From positions 124,001-188,000 of the forward strand of contig CALEIS010000135.1 in NCBI GenBank assembly GCA_937877675.1: DNA of 64,000 bases. Direction: 5' to 3'. The position numbers and the translations under genes were made by a program. Below the pieces are notes generated by a model, which was not told where the DNA came from, did no database searches, and was given only the letters and a program-made list of their open reading frames with translations. The number at the start of each line of letters is the position of its first letter. The first letter of the stretch is position 1. Positions 1 to 12,500 of the stretch are shown piece by piece. The DNA comes from an uncultured Clostridia bacterium. GTDB taxonomy: Bacteria > Bacillota > Clostridia > Oscillospirales > Acutalibacteraceae.

Positions 1-2
1 TT

Positions 3-1103
3 ATGAGTAAAACATTTAGAATAGAAACAGAAAAAATAGAGTATGCTTATGGTTTGATGTCACATCAAACTTAGCTGACATCATGGCGTGGTGACTTACC
101 TAATCTTATTGATGGAACACATATGTTCATTGGTTGTACAAATCTCAATAACTTTCAAGGTAACTTAGATTCACTTGAATATAGTGATAGTATGTTCTCT
201 GGCACAAAAATTGCTTCATTTAGTACACCTATGCCAGAGCTAAATTTTGCATATCGTATGTTTGGTGAATGTTAGGCATTGGAAAGTTTTCACACTGATA
301 TATCTCATGCAACGAATACACAGCAAATGTTTTATGGTTGTTATAATTTATCTGATTTTGGATGGGATTTAAATGGAGCGACAGGTGTGCAATTTGCATC
401 GACTGATGCAAGTAGAATGTTCTATGGTTGTTCACACCTAACGCCTGAGTTTACAAGTTTTTCTTTCTCTAGCTGTATAAATAATGGTTCATTTGATGAG
501 GTATTTTATGGAGTAAATACTGCAAATCTTGATGTTATCGCAAACAATCTAAAAGGGTGTACAGGTGTTTTTCAAAATGCAACTATAGATGATTTATATT
601 TCACAATAACTAGTGCAGTTTCATGTAGCCGTGTGTTCCAGGGTGCAAATATTGGAACATTAGAGTTTTGGATGCCTAATGTTACATAGTGTTCTTACAT
701 GTTCTATAATGCAAGTATCGGTTCTATTATCCTTCATGCAGATAATTGTACAAACTTTTAGAGTATGTTCTATGGTACAAGATTATCATCATTCAGCATA
801 TCGACTTCTTCATTTAGTGAAAATGTGACGAATTTACAGGATATGTTCAAAGATTGTAAACTCAATAAAGAATCTCTTTTATATCTTGTAGTTGTATTGA
901 GTAACACAAAATCAAAGATGTCAAGAAATGTACCAACTATAGGATATGTAGGTGTTGCGAGCGGTGTTCTTAGTGACCCTGAAGTTAGACAAGTATTATT
1001 GTTAGACAGATAGGCGAATGATGATAATGCTGCATATGTAAAACTTTCAAGTAGTACAAGTTACGACCACGATTATATATTCTATCCTAGAGAGGTTATC
1101 TAA
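3..1103 (+). CDS. DUF285/BspA-type leucine-rich-repeat fibre protein, TAG-recoded
   Basis: Read with TAG as sense this is a 366-residue protein made almost entirely of ~23-residue BspA/DUF285-type leucine-rich repeats (hallmark MFxGC...L..F). The array ends in a cap motif, CKLNKESLLYL, near residue 286, followed by a ~60-residue non-repeat tail. Five in-frame TAG codons occur (72-74, 273-275, 687-689, about 759, 1011-1013); the repeat pattern continues in frame across them and the gene ends at TAA. Such repeats bind surface ligands, so a receptor-binding or tail-fibre role is inferred. The ATG lies two bases from the window edge, so an upstream start cannot be excluded. Four related LRR proteins and one LRR-like protein occur elsewhere in the window. 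Confidence 0.85.
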
Positions 1104-1104
1104 A

Positions 1105-1112
1105 AATAAATA
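1105..1112 (+). promoter_or_regulatory. late-type promoter motif (AATAAATA)
   Basis: T4-late-like octamer; if its last base is -6, the ATG of the next gene (1119) is at +2. Confidence 0.45.
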
Positions 1113-1118
1113 AAATCT

Positions 1119-1556
1119 ATGAAGAAGTGGGTAAAGTTTGATGGTGATAGAGTCATTGAGATGAACGATGGCTCTAACACCAAGTTCCTAAAGAAATTGG
1201 GTTTCATTGAGGCAGACGTTGAAGAATCTGAAAAGGGTGGTTGGTATCGTAAAGGTTCAGCTCCTAAGTTCTCCGATGAAGAAGTTGCAATGAAACAATT
1301 ATTAGCTGCTAAGGCTGAGCGTGAAGATTACGTAAAGCGTATTGTAGTAGAAGTAGATGGCATGATGTTTGATGGTGACGAAGTATCACAGGACAGAATG
1401 GCACGTTCTATTATTGCTCTTGACTTGGGAGAAAAGGTTCAATGGGTTCTCGCAGATAATACTATTAAGATGGTATCGAGAGCACAACTCCGTGAAGCCT
1501 TGAGAAAAGCAGGTACAGCTCAAACAGCTATTTGGTCTAACCCTTATACAAAGTAA
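1119..1556 (+). CDS. DUF4376-like tail fibre accessory protein
   Basis: A 145-residue soluble protein. The C-terminal half (about residues 65-140) carries the pattern VEVDGMMFDGDEVSQDRM, then WVLADN and AQLREAL, which matches the DUF4376 domain found at the ends of phage tail-fibre or fibre-assembly proteins. The N-terminal half has no recognised domain. It sits directly behind an LRR fibre gene and 7 bp before another late gene, which fits a tail-fibre accessory or assembly role. It contains no TAG codon. The family match is by eye from the motif, so the exact function is inference. Confidence 0.65.
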   Translation: MKKWVKFDGDRVIEMNDGSNTKFLKKLGFIEADVEESEKGGWYRKGSAPKFSDEEVAMKQLLAAKAEREDYVKRIVVEVDGMMFDGDEVSQDRMARSIIALDLGEKVQWVLADNTIKMVSRAQLREALRKAGTAQTAIWSNPYTK

Positions 1557-1563
1557 GTGACTT

Positions 1564-2040
1564 ATGTTCAAGGTGAAGTACATTATCTTCTCAAGTGAGT
1601 ACGACTTCAAGTTCATCCTTAACGAAGAAATGACTTTCACCCTCGAATATGACCTTGGTAAATGGCAACTACTTGACCCTAAAACAGAGGAAGTAGTTGC
1701 CATTTGTGATAATAATGTTGTCACAGTCAAGGTAGGCTACATGTGGGATGGTTCAACTGTTATAGGAGAATACTACGAAGATGAACAGACTATGGAAGCA
1801 TCCCTTTTACATGATGTTCTTTATAATGCTTATAAAAATCCTCAAAATATTGAAGTACCTTTCAACTTATTCTTGGCAGACAAGATAATGATGAGACACT
1901 TATTGAAGTTATATAAGGGACAAGGGTTTATAAAGAGTTGGTTATTCCCCCATTTATACTTTTGGGGACTTACAACGATAGGAATACCTTGGAAGTTTGG
2001 TAATAACGACTACTATACATTGCAAAAGAAAGAGGCGTAA
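1564..2040 (+). CDS. DUF1353-like phage protein
   Basis: A 158-residue protein. Residues ~58-110 hold the pattern VGYMWDGST ... ASLLHDVLYNAY ... FNLFLADKIMMRHLL, resembling DUF1353 (a short protein frequently found near phage tail, lysis or packaging genes; function unknown) with its HDxLY and AD-F motifs. It follows the DUF4376-like gene closely and ends inside a terminator hairpin. No TAG codons. Family assignment is moderate; no biochemical role can be given. Confidence 0.55.
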   Translation: MFKVKYIIFSSEYDFKFILNEEMTFTLEYDLGKWQLLDPKTEEVVAICDNNVVTVKVGYMWDGSTVIGEYYEDEQTMEASLLHDVLYNAYKNPQNIEVPFNLFLADKIMMRHLLKLYKGQGFIKSWLFPHLYFWGLTTIGIPWKFGNNDYYTLQKKEA

Positions 2041-2064
2041 GGTTTTTCCTTACGCCCTAATAAT
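2034..2064. terminator. bidirectional terminator between convergent genes
   Basis: Perfect 9-bp stem GGCGTAAGG / CCTTACGCC with a T5 loop. The left arm contains the TAA stop of the upstream gene. Both strands continue into T-rich sequence. Confidence 0.75.
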
Positions 2065-2098
2065 TTTATCTATTATACCAATTTATCTATTATACCAA
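2065..2098. repeat. 17-bp perfect tandem duplication at a gene end
   Basis: The 17-mer TTTATCTATTATACCAA occurs twice head to tail. The second copy contains the TAA stop and last codons of the minus-strand gene, so the first copy is a redundant second 3' end. Confidence 0.85.
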
Positions 2099-3078
2099 CC
2101 GTCTGCAATTGTATCTTGGTAATCATCCCAGTCATCATCGGCTTCACGGACAACATCTTCCCAGTCCTCAGCACCATAGATTTCAACATGGTCATCTAAG
2201 TTGTCAAGAAGATATTCTTCAAATGAATCACTTATGACACCATTGAAGGGTGAAAGGATTGTCTCAGCCAAGCCCTCTTCAACATGGTTTTCTTCTGCGT
2301 ACCACTTAGCATCTGAAGTATTTGTAGTTACATTTTTCCAGAAGAAACACTTTTTGCCTTGCTTATCGTCACCAAAACCGTCAATGGAACTTACTTGTTT
2401 TAATGTCTGCATGTATAATTGCTTAGCATCCATTTGTGGTTTTTCATAATAAGAACTTTCAATCCAACCTTTGATAGCATCTTCAATACCAAGGTAGACT
2501 TCAACATCCATTTCTAAGTCACTTGAAGCTGATGGGGAATAATCAGAATATGAGCTTCTTCTTGGAACAAATCTGTTTGAATATGATTCACCATGAACGG
2601 TGGAAGAAGCATGACCCTTGGTACGATTCTTTTCAAGTTCCTTTAGGTCAATCTCATGTGCTTGAGTTTCAACAGGATATGTAATCTTGGAAACAGCAGG
2701 GATTTTATCTACGAGATTAACACCAGCTTCAACAGCGTCCATAAACTCAGCGAGTGAGCCAGGGATTGTGATAGGTTCTACCCAGCGACCGCCCCCCTGT
2801 GAATAAGCAATAGTCATTGTAGCAGGAGTGTGAGCTTTAGGATTATCATGACCGAGAGCTACATCAGTAACAACGATAACAGTTTCCCCTGCATCAGAGG
2901 TTCTCATCATATCGTCAAGACGAGTCTTAATAGCCTTGGTAAGAGCTTTATAGGCATCATGTTTCTGAATAGCTTTTGTATCAAACTTCACAACGTCACC
3001 AGCAGAGAAACAACCTGCTGTATAACGAGTGATAAGAGCTTCATATACTTTCTCAAAAGAATGTTCAAACTTAGACAT
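2083..3078 (-). CDS. unknown late-type protein with acidic C-terminus
   Basis: A 331-residue protein without a recognised family. The N-terminal half (MSKFEHSFEKVYEAL...) looks globular with a conserved-looking VIVVTDVALGHDNPKAH segment. The middle (~150-185) is Ser-rich, and the last 60 residues are very acidic (D/E/W-rich, ending in GWYNR). The ATG at 3078 is chosen over the ATG at 3084 because the latter lies inside the late promoter motif and upstream of the predicted start point. It is transcribed divergently from the gp25-like gene and contains no TAG. A virion or assembly role is only suggested by context. Confidence 0.7.
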   Translation of the reverse strand: MSKFEHSFEKVYEALITRYTAGCFSAGDVVKFDTKAIQKHDAYKALTKAIKTRLDDMMRTSDAGETVIVVTDVALGHDNPKAHTPATMTIAYSQGGGRWVEPITIPGSLAEFMDAVEAGVNLVDKIPAVSKITYPVETQAHEIDLKELEKNRTKGHASSTVHGESYSNRFVPRRSSYSDYSPSASSDLEMDVEVYLGIEDAIKGWIESSYYEKPQMDAKQLYMQTLKQVSSIDGFGDDKQGKKCFFWKNVTTNTSDAKWYAEENHVEEGLAETILSPFNGVISDSFEEYLLDNLDDHVEIYGAEDWEDVVREADDDWDDYQDTIADGWYNR

Positions 3079-3084
3079 ATACAT

Positions 3085-3092
3085 TATTTATT
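3085..3092 (-). promoter_or_regulatory. late-type promoter motif (AATAAATA), divergent
   Basis: Minus-strand T4-late-like octamer; ATG 3078 falls at +2. It abuts the plus-strand late motif at 3092-3099. Confidence 0.5.
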
Positions 3093-3099
3093 CTAAATA
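3092..3099 (+). promoter_or_regulatory. late-type promoter motif (TCTAAATA)
   Basis: T4-late-like octamer; the ATG at 3106 falls at +2. Confidence 0.5.
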
Positions 3100-3105
3100 A
3101 TTACG

Positions 3106-3630
3106 ATGGCTAATATCAATCTCAATAATTATTTTAGAAAATCATCGGATAAAATAAGTCCTGTTGATTCTAAAATTCGTTTGAATAAAGTTACAACAGA
3201 TAATGAAATATGGGGTGATTTGAAATTAGACTTACAATTCGATGAATTGAAAGAACGAGCACTAAATGCAGAAGTATCAAATCATGATTTACAAAGGGTT
3301 GTAAATGAATAGAGCGTCATTACTGCATTAAGAAATATATTCAAGACATACAAATGTAGTAGATTATTGAATCCTTAGATGTCATTTGATATTGCATCTT
3401 ATTTGTTTGAACCTCTGACGACTAGTAAAGCATGGTTTATTGGTTATGAGATATATATGCAATTACCAAAATATTAGCCTAGAGTGAAGATAGATAATGT
3501 GAATGTAATAGCTGATATAAGCAATGATAGTTATATTATATAGTTATCAATATCAATACCTAACATTTCTGGTAAAAGTTTCAAAGTTTCATCCATATTG
3601 AGTGCTTAGGGGTATAGCATTATACGATAA
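3106..3630 (+). CDS. gp25-like baseplate wedge subunit, TAG-recoded
   Basis: With TAG read through this is a 174-residue protein resembling the T4 gp25 / baseplate wedge family. It has a segment VITALRNIFKTYKCSRLLNP, then a predicted Phe-Glu-Pro-Leu segment (YLFEPLTTSKAWFIGYEI), then PRVKIDNVNVIAD and a final beta-rich part, matching the order of conserved elements in gp25. In contractile tails gp25 joins the wedge to the sheath. Five TAG codons (first at 3310-3312) split the frame. Immediately followed by the gp6/baseplate-J-like gene, the usual neighbour, which strengthens the call. Confidence 0.8.
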
Positions 3631-3633
3631 ATA
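3626..3633 (+). promoter_or_regulatory. late-type promoter motif (GATAAATA)
   Basis: T4-late-like octamer overlapping the TAA of the gp25-like gene; ATG 3640 falls at +2. Confidence 0.55.
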
Positions 3634-3639
3634 ATCACA

Positions 3640-5463
3640 ATGGCTACTAATATTTCATCCAATAATGCTTTGAATTCTTACGCATTATTCAATGCAACGG
3701 ACATAAAAAGCTATATAATAAATCAGCTTAGTAATTCTGATAATCCTGTATTCAGTGGATGTTCATACTTAGGTTCTAATATGAATGCTTTCATTGATGT
3801 ATTGGCAGTAATGACTCAGCAAATTTTATTCCATTTATCCGTTAATACATCAGAAGCAAACTTTGCCACGGCTAACTTATATGAGAGTATGAGTAAGTTA
3901 GTGAGTATATTGAATTATAAAGTTGTAGGTAAACAGACTTCGATGTTGCCTGTTCGTTTTTCTATTGATGTTGGTTTATATAAGCAAAATCACACAGATG
4001 CAACACAAATTACAATTCCTAGACTTACTCATGTTGCATATAACGGTACATATTATTTGAAAAATGAAATAGTAATACCTATTTCTGACGTATCGACTAA
4101 TTCTAATGCGCTTACTGTCGATACTATTATGTTTGAAGGTGAATTACAATAGAATACTAATTTCGTTGCAAATGGTGATGAATTTGAAACTTTCATATTA
4201 GAAGATAACTATATTAAAACAGGTAACAGATTCATCTCAGATAACTTTTTCCTTGTGTATGTGAATGAAAATGGTGATGGTGTTACATGGAAAGAATACA
4301 CAGAAACATCATCTTTATTCTTACATGGTGTGGATGAAACTAGATTTGAAAGAAAGTTCAACGAAGACTTGAATTACGAGTTCAAATTTGGAAATGGTAT
4401 AAATTGTAAGAAATTACCAAAGGGTGCAAGGGTTGCCATATTCTATATTATTTCAAATGGTGAAACAGGTATATTGGGTGATGACACGATTACTGCTACT
4501 ATACCATTTGAGTATGAAAGTTCTTTATGGAGTTCTATTATCAATAGCAATTATACTACAATTGATAAGAATAATGACATTATTAGTAGTGGCGACTATG
4601 TATATGCTACTAATACAGGTAATGGTACAGATATTTCTTATCCTGAAAGTGTTGCTTCAATTCGTGCAAATGCACCAAGATTGTTTGCATCACAAAATAG
4701 ATTATTCACATTGAACGATTATTATACATTTATAAAGAAAAACTTTGGTACATATATTAAAGATTTGTATTTGTGTAAAAATGATGAATATACTAGAGAT
4801 TATTTGAGATATTTTTATGATATTGGTTTAGATGCACCTCAAGATGATTCGAGATTGAACATTGCACAAGTGGAATTCATGACCTCCACCAACTTCAATA
4901 ATATATATTGTTTTACCGTTCCTAGTGTAAACACATTGATTGGTGGTAGAGTTCCTAATTATTTGAATACAACATTGAAGCAGTAGATTGTAAATGCTAC
5001 TGATGATTATAGAGGTGTAACTCATAATTTGGTATTACTTGACCCTATATATAAGGCTATCACATGGGGTTCATATATGGATTCAACAGATTTCAATGCC
5101 AATCAATTGAGTAATAGATTAGTATTGGTTAGAAATAGATTGACAAAGTATAGTTATTCATATATCAAATAGATGGCAACAAATGTCATAAAAGATTTCT
5201 TTAGTAAATTGACGATTGGTTCTGAGGTGAATATTGCTCAATTGACTAAAGATTTGAATGGTATACCAGGTGTGAAGAGATTTTATATAAAAGCCCCCGA
5301 TGGTTCTACTGAAAAGAAATTGACACTTTATACATGGAATCCTTTATATTCAAATGAAGATAATTAGGTGACACAACAAACTATTATAAATGAAAGATTT
5401 GTTTATCCTTATTTCTATGATTTGGATAATGTTGGGGAAAGAATTGATATTGAAGAAGAATAA
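3640..5463 (+). CDS. gp6 / baseplate-J-like baseplate wedge protein, TAG-recoded
   Basis: A 607-residue protein across four in-frame TAG codons (4150, 4984, 5170, 5365). It has the arrangement of the gp6/baseplate J family: an N-terminal helical part with an SYIINQL segment, a central domain with EYTETSSLFLHGVDETRFE and FKFGNG (the jelly-like gp6 core), then SIRANAPRLFASQNRLFTLNDYYTFIK, and a C-terminal part ending in FFSKLTIGSEVNIAQL...GIPGVKRFYI. The TAG at 5170 is directly followed by ATG, but the downstream part belongs to the gp6-type C-terminus, so one long product is preferred. It forms the inner baseplate ring in contractile tails. Confidence 0.8.
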
Positions 5464-5468
5464 TTGTT

Positions 5469-8400
5469 ATGGCAGATGTAGAAGATAGGAAATTGACTTG
5501 TTACTTTGGTATCCTTAACCTTGGTGGTGTAATGGAGACCAAAGATGTTATAAATGGAAACACTGTGGATTATTCAGAGGTGATTTGTCCTTTATATTCA
5601 ACTTAGTCTTATAAAATAAAAACAACATTCAATAAAAATCTTACTTTCAAAGAAATTGGTGAAGATGGGGAGCATAAGAAATCTACAAACTTTGCAAATA
5701 TATATTTTCCTGATTCTTCTAATCCTTATCATGGGAAGTTTTATCAAGCTAAGTTTAGACGTGAAGTTTTATGGGACTTTGGTGATGGTACTCAAAAGAT
5801 GGGATATTCTGCTTAGCATAGTTATAAATTACCTGGCAGATATAAAATCACTTGTACCTTCTTTGATATAAACAGAAGAGCTTGGACTAATCTTTATTGC
5901 ATATATGTTGTAGTAAAAGAACTTATACCTACTGTTCTTAGATTTGATGAGGAATTGTACCCTAACGATATTGTAAAATCTTAGATTCTTTGCTCTAAAA
6001 TTGAACGTATAGCAAGAATTGAAGCATTGAATTCAAATACTGTAAGAGAACCTTTGACTATCAATGCTGAACGTGTATTCAGTGATGAATAGCATTAGAA
6101 AAGTTATGAATAGATTGGGAAAAATTACGAAGAATTGCCTAATCTGACATTTAAATTCATGTAGAGGTATTGGTCTTTTATCAAAAATACACAAACTCTT
6201 TACTATAATAGCGATAAAGTTCATTCAATATACTTGACTCCTTCTAATACATATTAGCCTAGATATACAGATATCTATGCCAAGTTTTACTTTACACCTA
6301 AAGGTACAGTAATAGGGAATGAATAGGTAACATAGGACAAAATAGATGTTGCATTGTATCAAGTAATTCCTTATAAACATATTGACAGTAATCTTACGAA
6401 GATAAAGATATTGAATCCTAATCAATCAATACTTAATTTTGATGATTAGGAATGGATTTAGATTGATGTAAATCAAGTTTATACTCAGTAGCAGCTTCCA
6501 AGTGACGTTGTATATGTTGGTCGAAGAGGTTTTTGTGATATTTTTTATAAAAACGATTTCGTGAGCAATCCTGTTGGAGATAATAATGTAGGGACATACA
6601 ATTTATTACGATTCATTTATAATATTGAGAATAATATAACTAATGAATTTGTATCGAGTCCTACCTATACAAACATGATGCCACTAATGATGAAAACAAG
6701 GGTGGCTTCGACTCCTGTACAAGACGTAAAAATTGGAGTTTCTGCCGATGGTTTCTTGAGAGATTTTGAAAATACGGTAAAAAGTTGGTATATTGACCCA
6801 TTTTTCCACAACGGTTTGTATAAAGGTATTGATGTTGATGCTTACGTATTTCCATTTATACCGTATGAAGAATCCTTTTATATAGAAGGTGCTGATGATT
6901 TGATAATTGATATAAATTAGTCAGGATATGATACATATAATAAAATGTATTATGTTCCTAAAGATATTATTTTCAATTTACAATATTCCCCTATTCTTGT
7001 ACCAAATAAAGGTAATGCTTCATATGTAAATCATGGATTACCCGATAATTCTGATGATGAAACAGCATTGTAGAAGTTTTTGACAGATTATATCATTGGA
7101 GTTCACCCTTGGTTTTATAGAGTTCCTTTAGTTTTACAAGATTATATAAAAATCCGATTACTTATAAAATATACAAATAGTAAAAACGAAGGTAATATTG
7201 AAAATAATGATATAATAATTGAAAAGTATGACATGAAATCATCTGATGATATTGTTATACCAAGACAATTACAAAGTTATCAGGATGTTGATAAACTTTT
7301 GGATGTTTATATGGCACATCCGATGTTTTAGGAAACTAAGAATATCAAAGATGCGATGCGTGCGTACTTGGGTAAAGGGTTATTACAACAGACAACTACG
7401 TCAATTGATAATTTCCTTGATGATACTGCCAATATTAAAACTTGTTACTTGAAAAATCTCATCTCCATATTGAAAATGCTTGGTGAAGATGTGACATAGT
7501 TCGAGGATGGTTCATTTGATGGTGTAAATGATATGAAAAACTTTGTCAGATTGTTGTCAATGAATCACACAGACCTTGTAGGACATAAGGTAAAAGAGGA
7601 TTATAACATAAAGGTTTCTAATGACGTAAGAGGTAAGCATGTTGGAGAAGAAATTTTCGTTGATGACATTTTATCTTTGAATATAAATGATGGATAGCAT
7701 TTGGGTAAAGTGACAGGTGTTACTAAAAATAGTTCTAGTAAATCATTACAAGTCACAATACCTAATGGTGTCGATTTGATAGTTGCTGACAAATATACCA
7801 AAGAAACAAAAATCATAAAGTTCTATGGTATGATGAAAAAACAAGATAATCAGACTCATACTTCAATACAAATAAGAGATTATGACCCTAGTTGGGGATG
7901 GAATCTCTTATTACCAACTGATAATTTTAATGCAATCAATGCAAGAATTAAAGAACTTTAGGCAAAAATAAATGATGGTCGTTATTCAAGAACGACTAGA
8001 AACAAAGCAGCAGAGGAAGTATAGAGTTTGAAAAAAAGAAAAGGAGACCTAATTTCAGGTTATTATCGTTTCTTCTTATTGAATCCTTAGAGAACAGAAA
8101 GAAGAATTGGTAATTTCATTGAAAATGCTTTCATTTCGGAAGAAATTGAAAACTCTGAGGAATGGGATAAGGATTGGGGCGTAACTCATGATATCATGAT
8201 GAAAATCTTTATGGACAATTGTTTCTTGAAGAATAATAGAAAACCTGGTGGTATCTATAATAACAAGATAATTGAACATGAAGTTATAAATTATGTAACA
8301 AAAGGTGATATATAGATAGTGAAGAATATATATAACGATATTCCTCATTCAATGTTCGTAAATGGTACACCTTAGAGTACATATGATATTGATGGTAATG

Positions 8401-9500
8401 TAAAAGTTACAGGTTATATTAATGGACAAGGTGAAAATATATTGGTTGTTTCGACTGAAAACTTCTTGATTGATAACTATGCCACAGTTTCAATGATTGG
8501 TCAACCTTTCACGGTATTCGTAAACTACGATGGTACTTTTGTCAAGAAGTAGCAGACTTACAGTTTTACAAATAATAATGCTAACGTAAAACTCACAATT
8601 AGTATTTCAGGAAGTGTTGAATACCCACTCATTGATGCAGGAATGATTATCGAATTTACTGACGAACGTATCGAAAAAACAGTTTCATTTGCTAATAAAA
8701 TTGAAACTTATGGTAAGTTTGGTTATTATTCAAACATTGAAAGACAATTGAAATGTTCTACCACTGAAATAGATGGTCTTGTTGAATATAGTACACCGCT
8801 TTTCGCTGAGTTGTCGTTCAATTAGAAAGCCAAAATTGGTAATAATAGTTGCACTATTAGCGCAAGATGTACTGTAAAAGATTTATAGATTTCTATATCT
8901 AAACAGGTGAATGTTGTGATTGATAGCGATGGTGAAATTCATTTTGAAAGCAATTATATTTCATTTAGCCCTGATACTGCATCAGACGGAAGTCCTGTAT
9001 ATGGTTCATTCTATTTCAATGTTTCTGGTAACGCAGTTTTAGGTACTCATATATTGAAAGCATATTCGTATAATCCTGAAATTGCTTTGGAATTACAAAA
9101 TAGTATGCGTGTGATGATTGCTGAACCTGAAACATATTCATTTAGAGTAACTTCCAATTCCAACGATAATCATTTTAGTGTAAATGGGGAAGATGGTTTT
9201 GCAGCAGGATATTATTTTGTGATTGAATCTTTGGGTAGAAAGGTATCTGCTCCTATTGAAGACATTGCAATAAATCCTGTGGTGTCACTCAAGGTGTATA
9301 ATAATTCAAATGTTTGTGTTTATTAGAATATACAAACAATAGAAAACATGATAATTGATGACATAAAGGATTACGGATATGTATACAGAGATATAGTATC
9401 ATTCAAATATAATGATGATTGTCAAGGTATTATTGCAGTTGACAGTTATGGTGGTTATCACGATTTGACAGGCTACGAGTTACATTTGACAATTAAATAA
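5469..9500 (+). CDS. giant baseplate/tail structural protein with PKD domain, heavily TAG-recoded
   Basis: A 1343-residue protein obtained by reading through about 27 TAG codons and ending at TAA. A PKD-type immunoglobulin-like domain is clear: WDFGDGT at residues 102-108, then H-SY-LPGRYKITCTF at ~118-130. The remainder is N/I/Y-rich with beta-strand character and no recognised family; residues ~1050-1300 look like further Ig-like modules. It starts 5 bp after the gp6-like gene, where contractile phages usually carry a large wedge protein (gp7 position), so a baseplate-wedge role is inferred. TAG is used throughout, so translation under the standard code would stop within about 50 codons. 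Confidence 0.75.
9492..9499 (+). promoter_or_regulatory. late-type promoter motif (ATTAAATA)
   Basis: Overlaps the stop of the PKD protein gene; ATG 9506 falls at +2. Weaker match (TTAAATA). Confidence 0.35.
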
Positions 9501-9505
9501 CAGCA

Positions 9506-12500
9506 ATGAACCTTAGTTAGATTATTTCGATTATAAATGGTTATGTGAATGCAAAGGATTCGGAACGTGTATTCACTTACATTGAGTTTGTAAAAATGTT
9601 TGGATTTGAAAATAATCCTGACACTTTTATAAGCATTTATAAAGAATACGTAACACGATGGGCAAATATAAAAAAATCTTCAATTGATGTTTCGATTGAC
9701 GATTACGTTATGAGTAAAATGGTTGAAATTCTAAAATCAATCACACTTGATTACTCATCTTATTAGGAACAAGACTTTATTGCTCATATCAACTTATATA
9801 ATAAGTCACATTTGAAAGCACTCAGTACCCTCTTTTCGAGAAAAATAAAACAAATTACAAATTTTTATAGAAAAAAGAGAAATGAAGCTGTTACCGTTAT
9901 ACGAAAGAACTCAATGAGAGGTTCTAAAAAGTCTATTGAATAGATTATATACGAAAAAGTATTCGATTTTGTATTTTCCAATAGAAATATCTTACCTTCT
10001 TATAAGAATATTAAACGTGATTTGTTGGTATCTGTTGAAAACTACGTTGATACATATTCAGAATACTTTGATATTCCAAGACAAAAGGAATTTACAGACA
10101 AAACAAGAGCATAGATGCTTTCTGCCAACATGAATGATGTTGATTACAGAATGTATCTTGAAATTGAATTGGTAATGTCTGAGATTTTGTTTAGCGGAAA
10201 TGTATATCTTGAAGAAATTCCGTTAGTTGCTCAGATTGGCGTTGACCTTTCACAGAGTTGCGTAGGTGATATGTTAGCGTTGAAGAACAACTTGATGGCT
10301 AATACACAAATAAATCAGGTTGATTTGACTTAGCAAATTGCATTGAAAAGAAAACTATATGAAAAGTTTCTTGGTTGCGATTTATGGTATATGTATGTAG
10401 ATTTACAGGGAAATATCACGATGGATGTTCTTTGTAAAGCAAAAAATCCTACAGGTAACTTACTAAACTGTGGAACAGCAGATACAGCAACTATTGAAAA
10501 TGAAAATCTTAAATTACTTTCTCATATTGGTTTGTTCTTCAAGCCTGATAAGACTTCAATTCTCAAGGTAAATGCTAAAGATTACACTTGGACTGTTGAT
10601 TTGGATGTCATTGAAAACGATACAATGTACGTATTCCCTGACCCTACAAAATACGGTGATATTGGTAATAACAAACAAGGTTTATATCCTTTGATAATGC
10701 AGTATAAACTTGATAAAGATATACGCAATCTTTCATCAGGTTATGCAGCAGGAGACCCCATGAAACTTATTACTGACCAAGGATGGTATTCGTATTATAC
10801 TAAACAAGATGAAGATTTCCGTTATACTAAAAACTCCGATTATTAGTATATCTTTACTTGGTTGGCTAATCAGGGTTTCATTGCAAATTATCAACAAGAC
10901 ATTTGGGGTAATTACTTCGGTATTTTGAAAGGATTTGATGTAAATCATACTCCTGACCCTTTGACTGGTAAAATTACAATTGAAGTTGAATAGGATTATA
11001 TTGAAAGTAGTATAAAAACTAATTCTGCGACTATTAAAGGCAAAGGACTAATTCTCAACGGTGGTTATTTTGAAAATCCTTTATATAAAGGTAGAAAACT
11101 TGAAATAACCGTTCAAAATACAGATAAATTGGCTACTAGTGTCGGTAAAAAAGATGCAAATTATCATTACAGAGATAGACAAGATAAAGTTCCTTTCAGA
11201 TTGAAAAGGGTTCATGAGAATTTCACCGATGCAAATAATAATACAATTAAAAATCTTGTATATAGACGTGATTTAGCAGTTGATGAAATAACAGATGTTG
11301 ATACTGATTGTTAGTGGAAGGATGTTGAAATCACTTTAGATGACCAAGGAACTGTAGACAAAAAAGATGACATTATAAAAGTTGATGTTGCTTATTGTTG
11401 TCAGCCAACAGTTCGTAACATTGTATCTATGGCAGAAGTTCAAGCAGCAGGTTTGGATTGGGAGAAATATTATGAGCCATATATAATCAAAAAGTATATA
11501 TGGGTCGATGAAGAATCATATAACGAAAACGCTGCTATACCATTCGATTATGATAGAGTTCTTACTATCAATGATTATTATAATTGGAGTGGTATAAAAA
11601 TCAATAATTCTAAGTTCTTTTACCATACTAGATAGAATTTTATCAACTTTGGTACATTTGATAAACATTTAAGATGGAGTAATGAGAATTATTACGTTGA
11701 TAACTTTAGACAAATGAATCAAAAATATGAACAGATGGATGACATGAAAGATGTCATTACTGACGTTGTATTAGATTTCATTACGCAAGATGTATATACA
11801 AATGGTTAGTTCAATATCGTAAAGAAAAAATCTACCTTTGATGAAATTCAAAAAAGACCAGGTTAGTTCTATGTAAAACTCATTAATGATATTCATTCAA
11901 GACCTCAAAAATTACAATCCGTTTTCAATTGGGTAGATTGGGAAAAATTGGGAAAACCTTCAAACTTCTTTATTGTAAAATAGGTATTGATTGTTGAAAC
12001 TGATAACTATTACGCATTTATCCCTTATTCGTTTGATGGTAATAGAATAATCAATACTTTAGGTGTAAGAGAGTTGTTCAAAATCAATAAGAAATGGAGT
12101 GCTGATTGGAATGGTTATACTCCTCTCAAGAATGAAATTGTTTGTTCTAAAACACTTTTCGTTGAAAGTTCAAATAAGGTTTACGTACTTGTAATACAAA
12201 TTATAAGCGATTCTACTAAACATAAATCTTATGTAATTCCAACTATTTATACGTTTGATGTCAATTCTTATAAGATTGAAGAAATTATAAATCTCGCCAA
12301 TCTTGCATATGCTTCTTAGATTGAGGAAAATGAATTAGGAAAAGAAAAACTTTTCCATAATTTCACAAAGAAGAAGATGTAGATTGTTGAGAAAGATAAT
12401 TGGAGAAAATTGATAAAGTTGATTGGTGAGACAACAGATTAGGATGTTTCCAATATAAACAATTTGGAATTGCCATATTATCCTGAAAAATATACGTTTG

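Noticed and set aside
5170..5172. TAG followed directly by ATG as a true gene boundary in the gp6-like gene
   Set aside because: The next segment has the gp6-type C-terminal pattern and TAG is sense in all neighbours, so one protein is preferred; a split cannot be fully excluded.
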